From an uncultured Alphaproteobacteria bacterium (GTDB taxonomy: Bacteria > Pseudomonadota > Alphaproteobacteria > RF32 > CAG-239): 40,504 bases of DNA. Both the position numbers and the translations under genes were made by a program. Below are positions 7,609-19,108 of this stretch, piece after piece. Location of the stretch: assembly GCA_944390885.1 (NCBI GenBank), contig CALXRP010000019.1:1-40504 (forward strand), in the 5' to 3' direction. The notes under the pieces were generated by a model. It did no database searches and was not told the DNA's origin. It saw nothing but the letters and a program-made list of their open reading frames with translations. The stretch's first letter is position 1. Each line of letters starts with the position of its first letter.

Positions 7609-8826
7609 ATGAATAACACTATGCTACACATGAAACTTAACTCTGCGGTGTCGGTTCTTGCTGTTGCCGCTGTTTTCTCGGTCTTCCTTCCATCTCCCGC
7701 ATATAGTGGCATTTGCTTTCTGCCAGACTGTATGGATGACGGTATTGTTCAAGGTGATATTAACATGAATATCAATATTGATACCGAATTTTGTGAAAGC
7801 AAAGGTTTTACCTATTATGCTTCCGGTGAATGTCCGCAATATTATGCCAAAGTCGGACAATGTAACCGCGACGATCATTACCTGAAATGTGACGCTAAAA
7901 CATGGTGTGAACAAAACGGGTATAACACAACCTCTTGTTCTATTCCAAAATATGTGGATCAACCTTGCCCGAGTTACGGCTCTTTGTATAAACAATGCAA
8001 GACCGATAATCAACGGGCCTGTCGTGATACCGGTTATACAAACTCTTGTCCTTCCGGGCAGAAGCTCAAAAAGAACTCCGGGCGTTGTGCTTATGATTCT
8101 TCTTACGGGACCTGCTGTACCCCGACCGGATGTCCGAGTTATACGTCCTTAACTTATTCGTCTTACGGCACTAACGGCACAGACGGCTGTGAATATACCT
8201 GTTATTATACCTGTAACATGAACTGTCCATCCGGCACGTCGACTTCCAACCCCGGAGGCTGCGGCGGTTCTACCCGAAACGGCTGCGGAACAAAGACTTG
8301 TTATTATCCTTATGAGCCTTGTTGTACGCCAAGCTGTACAAACGAAACCGGATGTTCCTGCGGATCTTATACCATTTCGGATGGCTGCGGCGGTACTTGT
8401 ACACGATGTGAATCTTGTTGTAACTCATCTTCTTCAAACTGGTGTTCTGTTCACTCAACCTGTCACGGCGATTGTTGTCGTGACGGAACTTTGAAATCAT
8501 GCGATACTCAATGTGGTGGTTCCGGCTGTTCGTCTTCTTCTGGCGGCGGAAGTAGCGGCGGAAGTTCTTCAGGTTCAGGCGGAAGCAGCGGAGGAAGTTC
8601 CGGAGGTGGTAGCTCTGGCGGGGGACATTACAGTTGTACTCTGAAAAGAGAAGGAACAATTGGAATTAACGCTTCTGTAACTTGTGGTGAAGAATTTATG
8701 GACTCCGGAATTATGGTACCAACATGTAATTCAAAAACAGAATGTTGTAACGCTGCTATGGGATTATCATTCTTACTTACTGGTGGTATAGCCGGCTTTT
8801 TACCAGGAGGTTGGAGCTGTGAATAA
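7609..8826 (+). CDS. Secreted cysteine-rich protein of unknown function
   Basis: A 405-aa protein. The ATG at 7609 follows GGGAGGAGA at 7 nt spacing and starts a clear signal peptide (hydrophobic VSVLAVAAVFSVFL, then PSPAYSG). The mature part contains about 46 cysteines, many as CC or CxxC pairs. Short motifs vary along it, such as GYTNSCPSGQKL, GTCCTPTGCPSY, GCSCGSYTISDGCGG and CRDGTLKSCDTQC. A Gly/Ser-only linker (about 8527-8628) separates this array from a final domain with six more cysteines. The even number and density suggest a disulfide-bonded extracytoplasmic or surface protein. I do not recognise a named family; the spacing recalls granulin or EGF-like knots without matching them. 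The frame stays open upstream to an ATG at 7510, but that start has no ribosome site. Confidence 0.8.
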   Translation: MNNTMLHMKLNSAVSVLAVAAVFSVFLPSPAYSGICFLPDCMDDGIVQGDINMNINIDTEFCESKGFTYYASGECPQYYAKVGQCNRDDHYLKCDAKTWCEQNGYNTTSCSIPKYVDQPCPSYGSLYKQCKTDNQRACRDTGYTNSCPSGQKLKKNSGRCAYDSSYGTCCTPTGCPSYTSLTYSSYGTNGTDGCEYTCYYTCNMNCPSGTSTSNPGGCGGSTRNGCGTKTCYYPYEPCCTPSCTNETGCSCGSYTISDGCGGTCTRCESCCNSSSSNWCSVHSTCHGDCCRDGTLKSCDTQCGGSGCSSSSGGGSSGGSSSGSGGSSGGSSGGGSSGGGHYSCTLKREGTIGINASVTCGEEFMDSGIMVPTCNSKTECCNAAMGLSFLLTGGIAGFLPGGWSCE

Positions 8827-8850
8827 ACAGATGAATAACTAAAAAAATAT

Positions 8851-8876
8851 CCCTCCCGTTTTCTCAAACGGGAGGG
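8851..8876. terminator. Bidirectional terminator between the cysteine-rich gene and pgeF
   Basis: An 11-bp perfect stem (CCCTCCCGTTT, loop TCTC, AAACGGGAGGG). T-rich sequence follows on the plus strand and an A run precedes it, giving a U tract on the minus strand. It can therefore serve both the plus-strand gene ending at 8826 and the minus-strand pgeF ending at 9004. Confidence 0.85.
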
Positions 8877-9003
8877 TGATTTTATATTACTCTATATTTA
8901 TAGTCCACAAATAACGGAGTGGCATCATAGGTTGTGCCAAAGAAAAACATGTCAGTAAATCAGCCAGATCCAAGTTCTGTAACCTGTTATATTTGTTAAA
9001 CGG

Positions 9004-9765
9004 TCACAACCTGATGATCGAGGCCTGGCAGGGAAAATCTTTCGGATTCTCTGCCAGCCCCTGATGACAATTCCGACGATAGCTGAAATAATGCTTTTCC
9101 TCTCGATAGGTATCAATCCCTGACACCGTAATATTTTTAATGCTGTATTGTTCCAAACGAAATTTAACCAACCCTTCCAAATCAAATTGAAAATGAACGT
9201 CATCTTTTCCGGGAGCAAAAAAGCGGACATATTGTGCATTAACGGCAGCACATTCCTCTTTTACCTCTGCTCCGACTTCAAAGGAGGACTGCTGAATACA
9301 CGGGCCGAGCGCTGCCGCAATACATTCCGGTACGGCTCCTTTCTTAAGCATCAAATCCAGCGTATTTTCCAGCACACCGCGAACAGCACCGCGCCAGCCG
9401 GCATGAGCCGCCGCAATCACGCCATGTTCATAATCCGCCAACAACACCGGCGTACAATCGGCCGTAAACAGAGCGAGCGCCATCCCCGGCGTTTTTGTCA
9501 CAACACCGTCTGCCGCAATTTTTCCGATTGACGCTTCTTCGGCAAAATAAACATCTGTTCCTGACTGCTGTGCCAACACCATCAGATTCTCAATTTTACC
9601 GCCGACGGCTTCAACCGCTATCTTTCGGTTTTCATCAACCCGCGCAGCAATATCCCCGCACATTTTTCGCACATTCAGACTGGCATATTTTCCTTCCGAA
9701 ACGCCACCCTCGCGCCCGAAAAAACAATGCCGTTCCGCCGGCAGATTCGCTGCCCGATAGCTCAT
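9004..9765 (-). CDS. pgeF: Multicopper-oxidase-like (laccase-domain) purine nucleoside phosphorylase PgeF/YfiH
   Basis: A 253-aa protein of the YfiH/LACC1 family. The metal and substrate motifs are present: [45 protein letters not shown] and the terminal HYFSYRRN. Relatives cleave adenosine and other purine nucleosides phosphorolytically to base plus ribose-1-phosphate, and family members also affect peptidoglycan fidelity. The ATG overlaps the deoB stop by 4 nt (ATGA), so the two are translationally coupled. The phosphorolysis product is the substrate of DeoB, which supports the nucleosidase role here. Confidence 0.9.
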   Translation of the reverse strand: MSYRAANLPAERHCFFGREGGVSEGKYASLNVRKMCGDIAARVDENRKIAVEAVGGKIENLMVLAQQSGTDVYFAEEASIGKIAADGVVTKTPGMALALFTADCTPVLLADYEHGVIAAAHAGWRGAVRGVLENTLDLMLKKGAVPECIAAALGPCIQQSSFEVGAEVKEECAAVNAQYVRFFAPGKDDVHFQFDLEGLVKFRLEQYSIKNITVSGIDTYREEKHYFSYRRNCHQGLAENPKDFPCQASIIRL

Positions 9766-10979
9766 TTACCCTCCCACGTCAAAAAAGATGTCCCATACTT
9801 CATTTTCTCCAACCCGAAATATTCGGCAATCGTCTGCGCAATATCGGCAAATGTCCGGCGATGTCCGACAAATTCGGATTTTATCTTTTTGCCGAACAGA
9901 ATAACCGGCACAAACTCACGCGTATGATCCGTTCCGGTATAGGTCGGGTCATTGCCGTGATCGGCCGTAATAAAAACAATATCATCATCTTGCAAAACCT
10001 GTTCAATTTCCGGCAAACGACTGTCAAAATATTCCAATCCGCCGGCATAACCGGCCACGTCGCGGCGATGCCCCCACAACATATCAAAATCCACAAAATT
10101 GGTAAAAACAATACTGCCGCCCGGAGCTTGTTTAACCGCATCAAGCGTCACATTCCACAGCTCTTCCAGTCCGCTGGCTTTCAGCTCTTTCGTCGTTCCC
10201 TGATGCGCGTAAATATCACCGATTTTACCAATGGCAACCACATTACCGCCGGCATTTTTTACCTTGTCCAATATCGTTTCATCCGGCGGCGTTACCGAAT
10301 AATCATGGCGGTTTTTGGTCCGAACAAATTCGCCGGCTTTTTCTCCGACAAACGGGCGGGCGATAATCCGGGCAATCCGATAAGGCTTGACCGCCTCAAA
10401 AGCTGTTTCGCAAAGTTTATACAAGCGTTCCAGCCCAAAATATTTTTCATGCGCGGCAATCTGCAGACAGCTGTCGGCCGAAGTATAAAAAATCGGTTTT
10501 CCGGTCTGAATATGTTCCTCTCCCAGTTCTTGGATAATGACCGTACCCGAAGCCGCTTTATTGCCGAGAATCCCTTCTATACCGGCTTTTTGGCAAATCT
10601 CAGACACCAGCTCTGGCGGAAAAGACGGATAATCGGGTTTAAAATATCCCCATTCAAACAAAACCGGCACACCGGCCATCTCCCAATGTCCGGAAGATGT
10701 ATCTTTGGCATGGCTGATCTCCTGCATAAAACCAAACTTTGCTTCCATCGACATTTTTGCCGGCGGCTGCACACCGAGCGGCGGAAAATATCCGCAGGCG
10801 GCTTTGGAAATCTCCGCCAAACCAAGATGCACCAGGTTAGGAATTTTCAGCCCCTGATTTACTGTTGCAATATGGGTAAAAGTATTGGCTCCGACATTGT
10901 CAAACTTATCTGCATCCGGCGCCTCTCCCACCCCGAATGAATCCATCATCAAAATGATCACTCTTCCGTTTTTCTTCAT
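9762..10979 (-). CDS. deoB: Phosphopentomutase
   Basis: A 405-aa alkaline-phosphatase-superfamily mutase that interconverts (deoxy)ribose-1-phosphate and (deoxy)ribose-5-phosphate. The N-terminal metal motif is [35 protein letters not shown] and the C-terminal [18 protein letters not shown] complete the two-metal site. Its length matches the E. coli enzyme closely. It is the first gene of a two-gene unit with pgeF. Confidence 0.96.
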   Translation of the reverse strand: MKKNGRVIILMMDSFGVGEAPDADKFDNVGANTFTHIATVNQGLKIPNLVHLGLAEISKAACGYFPPLGVQPPAKMSMEAKFGFMQEISHAKDTSSGHWEMAGVPVLFEWGYFKPDYPSFPPELVSEICQKAGIEGILGNKAASGTVIIQELGEEHIQTGKPIFYTSADSCLQIAAHEKYFGLERLYKLCETAFEAVKPYRIARIIARPFVGEKAGEFVRTKNRHDYSVTPPDETILDKVKNAGGNVVAIGKIGDIYAHQGTTKELKASGLEELWNVTLDAVKQAPGGSIVFTNFVDFDMLWGHRRDVAGYAGGLEYFDSRLPEIEQVLQDDDIVFITADHGNDPTYTGTDHTREFVPVILFGKKIKSEFVGHRRTFADIAQTIAEYFGLEKMKYGTSFLTWEGK

Positions 10980-11048
10980 AAATTCCGCCTTTCAACATTA
11001 CCTTACCGGATTATATGCTCCCGAACCGTTCCGGTCAACCTCAGCCAT

Positions 11049-11080
11049 AAAAAAATCCCCGCAGCAAAAACCGCGGAGAT
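11049..11080 (-). terminator. Terminator of the atp operon
   Basis: On the minus strand ATCTCCGC pairs with GCGGGGAT (one G-U pair), followed by seven T. It lies 17 nt after the atpC stop, between atpC and deoB. Confidence 0.85.
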
Positions 11081-11096
11081 TTCAAACAGGAAAATT

Positions 11097-11471
11097 TTAA
11101 CGGTTCAACAGCGCAAGCCTGTCAATAATCATCTGATAAAAATCTTTATCATCCTGATGAATGGCGGCATCTCTTTTTTCCGCTGCCCGATCAATATCAA
11201 TCTTGTCAAACAAGACCACTTTTTCGGCAGAAACCGCACACCGATTGCGCGCCACATCAGCCACACCGCCTTTAATAAAATAACGCTCCTGTGGTTTATT
11301 GTCTTTATCCAATACTTGAAGCAAACCGCTTTTTAGCAAAATGAGCGTCGGCGCCCGATCAGGAAGAATGGTAATATCCCCGTTTGCCGCCGGCAATACA
11401 ACCTTGGACACAGCTGCCGTCATTGATATTTTATATGGCCGCGACAAGCGGAAAATAATCTCATTTTTCAT
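11097..11471 (-). CDS. atpC: ATP synthase F1 subunit epsilon
   Basis: A 124-aa protein in the final position of atpHAGDC. The N-terminal beta-sandwich is recognisable (SKVVLPAANGDITILPDRAPTLILLKSGLLQV), with the GGVADVARNRCAVSAEKVVLFDKID strand region and a short C-terminal helical part. It couples gamma rotation to the c ring and inhibits ATP hydrolysis. The sequence is rather divergent and position is part of the evidence. It is preceded by a 63-bp gap after atpD. Confidence 0.88.
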   Translation of the reverse strand: MKNEIIFRLSRPYKISMTAAVSKVVLPAANGDITILPDRAPTLILLKSGLLQVLDKDNKPQERYFIKGGVADVARNRCAVSAEKVVLFDKIDIDRAAEKRDAAIHQDDKDFYQMIIDRLALLNR

Positions 11472-11534
11472 ATTCTCTTTCCCTTTTTTACTGCTCAGAT
11501 CAAATCTGCTTTTTTCAGCCGGTTTTTGTATCTG

Positions 11535-13214
<1,680 letters not shown>

Positions 13215-13261
13215 CTATAAACCGTTTGTTGTTTATAATAATTATATTTCGAACCATCGTA

Positions 13262-13412
13262 AAACCGCTTTAGATACTCTATAAAAGCGAGCCAATAATT
13301 TTGTTTTAGAGGTGCAGATAGAGTGATTTTGGAGGCGAGAAAAATTTTAGTGTACACAAAAGTACATGAATTTTTCGAGACCGAACAAAATTGCTCTAGA
13401 TGCCCTATAAAA
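13262..13412. repeat. Intercistronic repeat element between atpG and atpD
   Basis: About 150 bp bounded by imperfect direct repeats: CCGCTTTAGATACTCTATAAAA (13265-13285 region) and TTGCTCTAGATGCCCTATAAAA (13391-13411 region). Its centre holds an imperfect inverted repeat: GAAAAATTTTAGTGTAC pairs with GTACATGAATTTTTC across a short loop. It sits inside an operon whose other junctions are 12 nt or less at atpH-atpA-atpG and 63 nt at atpD-atpC. No coding capacity. Confidence 0.6.
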
Positions 13413-13417
13413 CAGAA

Positions 13418-14338
13418 TTATATTGCCTCTGCACCTGAAATAATCTCAGTCAATTCCGTCGTAATTGCAGTTTGACGGATTCTGTTATATTTCAGGGTCA
13501 GACGAGAAATCATATCTTTGGCATTGCGCGTCGCATTATCCATAGAGGTCATCCGCGCGCCATGCTCCGAAGCCTGTGAATGGACGATTGCCTGAAACAG
13601 ACTGGCTCTGAACATCAACGGCAAAAGCCCCGCCAACAGTTCCATCTTATCAGGTTCATAATCATAAAACGCTCCATGAATGACATTCGTCGGCAGATTA
13701 AGCTTATTATACTCAAACTCCTCAATCTTAACCGGCAAAATCGGCCCGATTTTTACCTGACGACTGATTGCCGAAACAAAATGGCTGACCACCACTTCAC
13801 AGCGGTCAATTTCACCTTTGTCATAAGCCTCCAGAATCCTCTGAGCAATATCAACTGCCTCATAATATTTAGCACCTTTACTGCCCAAACCTTCCACGGT
13901 TTCAACAATCAGCCCGGCATATTTGCGTTTCAGAATATCCCGTCCTTTTTTACCGACACAAAAAACCTTAACTTCTTTGCCTTCCGCTAACAGCTCTTCA
14001 ATCCGCTTTGCGGCAGCTCTGGCCACATTGCTGTTAAAACCGCCGCACAAACCGCGATCAGACGTGAAAACAATCAAAAGACAGGTTTGATCTTTGCCGG
14101 TTCCGCGCAAGAGTTTGGGATAAATATAGTTGATACCCTTTGCCGCCTCTTCCTGTTTGAGCTCAAAATAAACCCGGTTGGCGGAAGAAACGAGGTTATT
14201 GTTGTAGAAAGACGACTTCTCTATCAAACCCTGTGCCCGGCGCAGGCGAGAAGCTGCAACCAGCTTCATCGCCGAAGTAATCTTCTGCGTCGATTTGATG
14301 GATTCAATCCGAGTGCGTAACTCTTTCAAACCTGCCAT
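13418..14338 (-). CDS. atpG: ATP synthase F1 subunit gamma
   Basis: A 306-aa central rotor shaft. The N-terminal helix has the family sequence LKELRTRIESIKSTQKITSAMKLVAASRLRRAQ (cited in parts: RIESIKSTQKITSAMK), the middle has FTSDRGLCGGFN, and the C-terminal helix has ASEHGARMTSMDNATRNA and RIRQTAITTELTEIISGAEA. Both terminal helices that form the coiled coil are intact. It starts 12 nt after atpA. Confidence 0.97.
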   Translation of the reverse strand: MAGLKELRTRIESIKSTQKITSAMKLVAASRLRRAQGLIEKSSFYNNNLVSSANRVYFELKQEEAAKGINYIYPKLLRGTGKDQTCLLIVFTSDRGLCGGFNSNVARAAAKRIEELLAEGKEVKVFCVGKKGRDILKRKYAGLIVETVEGLGSKGAKYYEAVDIAQRILEAYDKGEIDRCEVVVSHFVSAISRQVKIGPILPVKIEEFEYNKLNLPTNVIHGAFYDYEPDKMELLAGLLPLMFRASLFQAIVHSQASEHGARMTSMDNATRNAKDMISRLTLKYNRIRQTAITTELTEIISGAEAI

Positions 14339-14350
14339 AACCTGCCTCTC

Positions 14351-15901
14351 TTACGCTGCCTTTTCTTCACCGAGATATTCTGCCAAAAAGCCGTCATAAA
14401 AAGCTTTAAGCCCATTCTCGGTATCTTCGGAAATAATCTTGTCTTTTCTGATATTTTCCAAAAGCTTCGGCTGGTTTGCCTTCAAAGAAGTAATGGCTTT
14501 TTTCTCAAAATCCTGCACTTCTTTAACGGCAATCTTATCCAGATATCCCCTAACACCGGCAAAAATTGCCACAACTTCTTCTTCAACCGGCATCGGATGG
14601 TTAACCGGCTGTTTCAAAAGTTCGGTCAGACGGGCGCCTCGAGCCAACAAATTCTGCGTAGATGCGTCCAAATCGGAAGCAAACTGCGCAAAAGCTGCCA
14701 TCTCACGATACTGAGCCAATTCCAGCTTAATAGAACCAGCCACCTGCTTCATCGCCTTAATCTGCGCAGCAGATCCCACACGGCTGACAGAAATACCAAC
14801 ATTCACGGCCGGACGTACACCTTGGAAGAACAACCCCGTCTCCAAAAAGATCTGTCCGTCGGTAATAGAAATCACGTTTGTCGGAATGTAAGCCGAAACA
14901 TCCCCTGCTTGTGTTTCAATAACCGGCAGCGCTGTCAAAGAACCGGCACCTTCTTCGTCACTCATTTTAGCCGCACGCTCCAACAAACGAGAATGCAGAT
15001 AAAAAACATCGCCCGGATAAGCCTCACGCCCTGGCGGACGACGAAGCAGCAAAGACATCTGACGATAAGCCGTTGCCTGTTTGGACAAGTCATCATAAAA
15101 GATAACGGCATGCATACCGTTGTCACGGAAATATTCTCCCATTGCACATCCGGAATATGGCGCCAGATATTGCATCGGGGCTGGATCAGATGCTGTTGCA
15201 GCAACAACAATAGTATAATCCATTGCACCATGATCTTTCAGCGTCTTAACAACCTGGGCAACAGTGGAACGTTTTTGTCCTACCGCCACATAAATGCAAT
15301 ATAGTTTATCTTTTTCAGATTTCGCTTTATCATTAATCAATTTCTGATTCAAAATCGTATCGATGATAATAGACGTTTTTCCGGTTTGGCGGTCACCAAT
15401 GATAAGTTCTCGCTGACCACGGCCGATCGGAATAAGACTATCTATAATCTTCAAACCGGTCTGCATCGGTTCATGAACACTGCGTCGGGCAATAATACCG
15501 GGAGCCTTAACCTCAGACATGCTGTGCTCGGCGGCTTTAATTTCGCCTTTGCCGTCAATCGGTTTTCCGAGAGCATCAACAACGCGCCCGAGCAACTCTT
15601 TGCCGACCGGAACGCTGACGATGCTGTCCGTCCTTTTGACCATATCGCCTTCGCGGATAGATTCGTCCGAACCGAAAATAACCACACCGACATTGTCTTC
15701 TTCCAAGTTCAGAGCCATCCCTTTAACACCGCTGGAAAATTCTACCAGCTCGCCGGCCTGAACTTTTTCCAAACCATAAACTCGTGCAATACCATCACCG
15801 ACAGACAAAACCTGTCCGACTTCGGCCACATCGGCCATAATATCGGACCCTTCGATTTTTTCTTTGATAATGGAAGATATCTCGCTGACGTTTACAGACA
15901 T
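14351..15901 (-). CDS. atpA: ATP synthase F1 subunit alpha
   Basis: A 516-aa non-catalytic nucleotide-binding subunit. It has the P loop [24 protein letters not shown], the signature [17 protein letters not shown], and [13 protein letters not shown] near the C terminus. The ATG overlaps the atpH stop by one base. The length is normal for the family. Confidence 0.98.
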   Translation of the reverse strand: MSVNVSEISSIIKEKIEGSDIMADVAEVGQVLSVGDGIARVYGLEKVQAGELVEFSSGVKGMALNLEEDNVGVVIFGSDESIREGDMVKRTDSIVSVPVGKELLGRVVDALGKPIDGKGEIKAAEHSMSEVKAPGIIARRSVHEPMQTGLKIIDSLIPIGRGQRELIIGDRQTGKTSIIIDTILNQKLINDKAKSEKDKLYCIYVAVGQKRSTVAQVVKTLKDHGAMDYTIVVAATASDPAPMQYLAPYSGCAMGEYFRDNGMHAVIFYDDLSKQATAYRQMSLLLRRPPGREAYPGDVFYLHSRLLERAAKMSDEEGAGSLTALPVIETQAGDVSAYIPTNVISITDGQIFLETGLFFQGVRPAVNVGISVSRVGSAAQIKAMKQVAGSIKLELAQYREMAAFAQFASDLDASTQNLLARGARLTELLKQPVNHPMPVEEEVVAIFAGVRGYLDKIAVKEVQDFEKKAITSLKANQPKLLENIRKDKIISEDTENGLKAFYDGFLAEYLGEEKAA

Positions 15902-16455
15902 TATTGTCCACCTTTCATTATTTGTTCAAGACGATTCAGTTTTGCCAGGATAGTATCATCTATCATGTTTGAACCGAATTTAATCTGCAATCCGCCCAAA
16001 ATTTCCGGACAGATCTGATAATTAATCAAAACTTTCTGATCAAGCATATTTTCCAAAGCTGCTTGCAATTTCTTATTCTGAGCTGAATTAAGCGGCTTTA
16101 CGGCCTTAACCTGTACCTCGGCAATTCCGTCACGTTTATTGGCATAATGCACAAACTCTTCCAAAGTTGGAACAAATTCAGAAAAGCGTCCGTTTTCAGC
16201 AAGAATATACAAACAACTCAATGTCTCCCGATCAAGCTTTAACTTGCCGGCAATCTGCTTTAAGGTATCTTTTTTAACCTGCGTTTCAATAATCGGATTT
16301 GCAAAAAAATTAACAAAATCAGGCAAAGCAGAAGCCTCTGATAACAACAAGGCTACATCTTTTTTAACCTTTGCAAGAACTTTCTTCTCTACCGCTGCCT
16401 CATATAAAGCAACAGCATAAATTGAAGCTATTTTAGATTTTGAACGTTTTTTCAC
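15901..16455 (-). CDS. atpH: ATP synthase F1 subunit delta
   Basis: A 184-aa peripheral-stalk subunit linking F1 to the b subunits. It shows the family N terminus ([16 protein letters not shown]) and the C-terminal motif [27 protein letters not shown] in its usual place. The start is a GTG; an in-frame stop lies shortly upstream and the ribosome site is weak. It is the first gene of the atpHAGDC operon. The F0 genes atpBEF are not in the window, as expected for Alphaproteobacteria. Confidence 0.93.
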   Translation of the reverse strand: MKKRSKSKIASIYAVALYEAAVEKKVLAKVKKDVALLLSEASALPDFVNFFANPIIETQVKKDTLKQIAGKLKLDRETLSCLYILAENGRFSEFVPTLEEFVHYANKRDGIAEVQVKAVKPLNSAQNKKLQAALENMLDQKVLINYQICPEILGGLQIKFGSNMIDDTILAKLNRLEQIMKGGQ

Positions 16456-16790
16456 TTTTAAACACTCACAAAATCAATCCAATCTGGAGGCTATAATATA
16501 TAGCAATTTATTTCTAATTTATTAATACCAGAGCCAATTTCCAAGCCTTGATATTTCAAATTTCCCGCAAAACGAATCCAACCCGCGATTCGCAAAAAAA
16601 TAAAAAAATAAAAAATATTTTTACAAACCTACTTTTCCTCTTCAGCCCCTTTTCCGATTCTGTTTTTTTACCTACTCCGACAGAACCTCAATCTTTTTTT
16701 TATCTTATTTCATACACCTTTTCATATCATGATATTTTTCATTATTATCACCACCTGCCTTGAAGCCGGAAAACAAATTCAACACATTGC
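16456..16790. other. Intergenic region between priA and atpH
   Basis: 335 bp without a credible gene. It is T/C-rich on the plus strand with runs of A and T near 16596-16625. A 6-bp hairpin (CGAATC/GATTCG, 16573-16592) followed on the minus strand by TTTT could be a weak priA terminator. A minus-strand TTAATA-N17-TATATT near 16490-16520 is a possible but poor atp promoter. Confidence 0.35.
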
Positions 16791-18968
16791 TCACATAAAA
16801 GAATACGGATCTATATCAACCTCGACCCTGACCCCGGACGGAATTTTGACTTTTGCCAGCCAATCCCGGACAACATCTTGAATTTTGATATTTTTTGATG
16901 TTTTTAGAAGCAAACGGAAACGGAATTTATTGCGCAACATAAAAATCGGTGCCGGTGCCGGCCCTAAAGTCGTAATATAATCATTATTCGGCGCCACATT
17001 TCCGAGCCAAACCGCCAACCGCTCGGCAGCTTCCTGGTTTGTTCCCGAAACAATCAACGCCGCCAATTTACCGAACGGTGGCATCTTCAAAATCTTACGA
17101 CTTTGTTTTTCCAGTTTCAAAAATTCCTGCCGGTCATTATTAATTAAAGCCTTTAAAACCGCGTTCTCCGGATAAAGGGTCTGCAAATAAACCGTCCCTT
17201 TTTTCTCCCCGCGGCCGGCTCGTCCGGAAACTTGTGAAAGCAGCTGATAAGTCTGTTCTGAAGCCCGCAAATCGCTCCCCATCAGCCCCAAATCGGCATC
17301 AACAATTCCTACTAAAGTCAATGTCGGAAAATGATGCCCTTTTGCCAAAATCTGCGTTCCGATAAGAATATCGACCATCCCCTGTTCCATCTCATGAATA
17401 ACCGCAGAAACTTCCGTCATACTCGCCGTAATATCGCTGGAAATAATCTTAACCCTGGCTGTCGGGAAACGGGCTTTAACTTCTTCGGCAATCCGCTCCA
17501 CCCCGGGACCACAGGCCGTCAATCCTTCTTCAGAATGGCACTCAGGACATTCTTTCGGCATCGACATGGAAAAACCGCAATGGTGGCAGATCAGTTTCTT
17601 CTGCGAGCGGTGCTCGGTAAGCCATGACGTACAATTAGGACATTGGATCCGATGCCCGCAATCCCGACAGATTGTCAAAGGAGCATAACCGCGGCGGTTC
17701 AAAAAAAGCATAGACTGTTCGTTTTTTTCCAAATTTTCTTTCAATGCCGCAACCAAACTCGGCGACAACCAAGAAACACCCCAACTTCCTTTAACGGGCT
17801 TGTCTTTCTTCAAATCAATAACCTTGATTTCCGGCAACTGCGCTGCGGCAAAACGACCGGTCAGCTTTACACAGCCATATTTTCCTTCTTCCACATTGTT
17901 GATTGTTTCCAAAGAAGGCGTTGCCGTTGACAAGATAATTGGAAAATTTTCAAACTTTGCCCGCACAACGGCCATATCCCGCCCTTGATAATTAACAACA
18001 TCTTCTTGCTTAAAAGAATGGTCATGACATTCGTCAACCACAATCAATCCCAAATTTTTATACGGCAAAAACAATGCCGACCTTGCTCCGATCAAAACCT
18101 GCGCCCGACCATCCGCGGCGGCTTTCCAAGTTTCAAGCCTCTCCCTGTTGCCGAGAGCCGAATGCCATTTAGCCGGCATAACGCCGAAACGGCGCTCAAA
18201 ACGCCCGAGCCATTGCGTTGTCAAAGAGATTTCCGGTACCATAATCAGCACTTGCTTCCCCTGACGAATTGCTTCTGCCACCGCCTCAAAATAAACTTCC
18301 GTCTTACCTGAGCCGGTCACACCGTCTAACAACGTTGCAGAAAATCCTCCACCGATTTTGGATAATAAAACGTCTGCCGCTACCTGTTGTTCCTGTGTTA
18401 AGGCCACCTTTCCGAAATCAGGATTCGGACATAAAAAATCCCATTTATCTTCCACGGCTACAGCTTCCAACACGCCGGCTTCTATCAGCTTATTAACCAC
18501 CGGCATTGTTACGCCGGCACCCTTACAAATATCCCCGCGGGTAAACGGCGCAAATTTCAAAAAATCCATCACTCGCCAGCGCGCATCGGAATTCTTGATT
18601 TTAGCCTCTGCCAATGTTTTACCGGAAAGTTTATAAAGCAATAAAGTCTTCGGATCGTCAAAAACGCTGCGAACACTCAAAACCATCTTAAGCACCAAAC
18701 CGGTAAAAGCCATATTATATTGTGCCACAAAATCCACAAATCGTCTTAATTCGGAAGATAAGGACGGAAAAGCATATTTTTCGTAGACCGGCTTAATCTT
18801 ACTTTCCTCCAAATTGCAGGATTTCCCGATTTTCCAAACCACCCCCACAACCTGCTCACGTCCAAAAGGAACCCGAACAATATCACCGAGTCGGATATCA
18901 TCTTCCGCCAAATAGTCAAACACATTATTAAACGGCAGGGTCAACATAACCCCGACAATTTTTCCCAA
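16791..18968 (-). CDS. priA: Primosomal replication restart helicase PriA
   Basis: A superfamily 2 3'-5' DNA helicase that reloads the replisome at stalled forks. The N-terminal fork-binding domain begins VMLTLPFNNVFDYL. Walker A is DGVTGSGKTEVYFEA, and Walker B reads VVDECHDHSF (DECH where most PriA have DEEH). The zinc-binding region carries eight cysteines (CRDCGHRIQCPNC, CHHCGFSM, CPECHSEEGL). Helicase motifs GTQILAKGHHFP and SQVSGRAGRGEKKG follow. I prefer the TTG at 18968 (725 aa): GGAGG lies 8 nt upstream. A GTG at 18974 is only 2 nt from GGAGG, and a farther upstream start would add about 32 residues unlike PriA. Confidence 0.95.
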   Translation of the reverse strand: MGKIVGVMLTLPFNNVFDYLAEDDIRLGDIVRVPFGREQVVGVVWKIGKSCNLEESKIKPVYEKYAFPSLSSELRRFVDFVAQYNMAFTGLVLKMVLSVRSVFDDPKTLLLYKLSGKTLAEAKIKNSDARWRVMDFLKFAPFTRGDICKGAGVTMPVVNKLIEAGVLEAVAVEDKWDFLCPNPDFGKVALTQEQQVAADVLLSKIGGGFSATLLDGVTGSGKTEVYFEAVAEAIRQGKQVLIMVPEISLTTQWLGRFERRFGVMPAKWHSALGNRERLETWKAAADGRAQVLIGARSALFLPYKNLGLIVVDECHDHSFKQEDVVNYQGRDMAVVRAKFENFPIILSTATPSLETINNVEEGKYGCVKLTGRFAAAQLPEIKVIDLKKDKPVKGSWGVSWLSPSLVAALKENLEKNEQSMLFLNRRGYAPLTICRDCGHRIQCPNCTSWLTEHRSQKKLICHHCGFSMSMPKECPECHSEEGLTACGPGVERIAEEVKARFPTARVKIISSDITASMTEVSAVIHEMEQGMVDILIGTQILAKGHHFPTLTLVGIVDADLGLMGSDLRASEQTYQLLSQVSGRAGRGEKKGTVYLQTLYPENAVLKALINNDRQEFLKLEKQSRKILKMPPFGKLAALIVSGTNQEAAERLAVWLGNVAPNNDYITTLGPAPAPIFMLRNKFRFRLLLKTSKNIKIQDVVRDWLAKVKIPSGVRVEVDIDPYSFM

Positions 18969-19063
18969 TTTCACAGCCTCCGGATTCTTTCTATTTGCTT
19001 CATCATACCAAAACCCATACAAAATAAAATAAAATTTTAAAATGCCCACAACAGAAAACAACA

Positions 19064-19092
19064 CAAAAAAAACTGCCGGTTTTCCGGCAGTT
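19064..19092 (-). terminator. Terminator after the 196-aa gene
   Basis: A 9-bp perfect stem AACTGCCGG/CCGGCAGTT with a 4-nt loop. On the minus strand it is followed by eight T. It ends the gene at 19109-19699 and separates it from priA. Confidence 0.9.
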
Positions 19093-19108
19093 GCTAAAAA
19101 ATTATCGA

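Noticed and set aside
8270..8659. Minus-strand open frames across the cysteine-rich gene
   Set aside because: No ribosome site and no family match; the plus strand has a strong ribosome site, signal peptide and flanking promoter and terminator.
9495..10940. Long plus-strand open frame (481 codons)
   Set aside because: It is antisense to pgeF and deoB, both with full family motifs and coupled starts; its composition is what the reverse frame of those genes would give.
16548..16763. A 71-codon plus-strand frame between priA and atpH
   Set aside because: Encoded by T/C-rich low-complexity sequence, with no ribosome site and no recognisable protein features.
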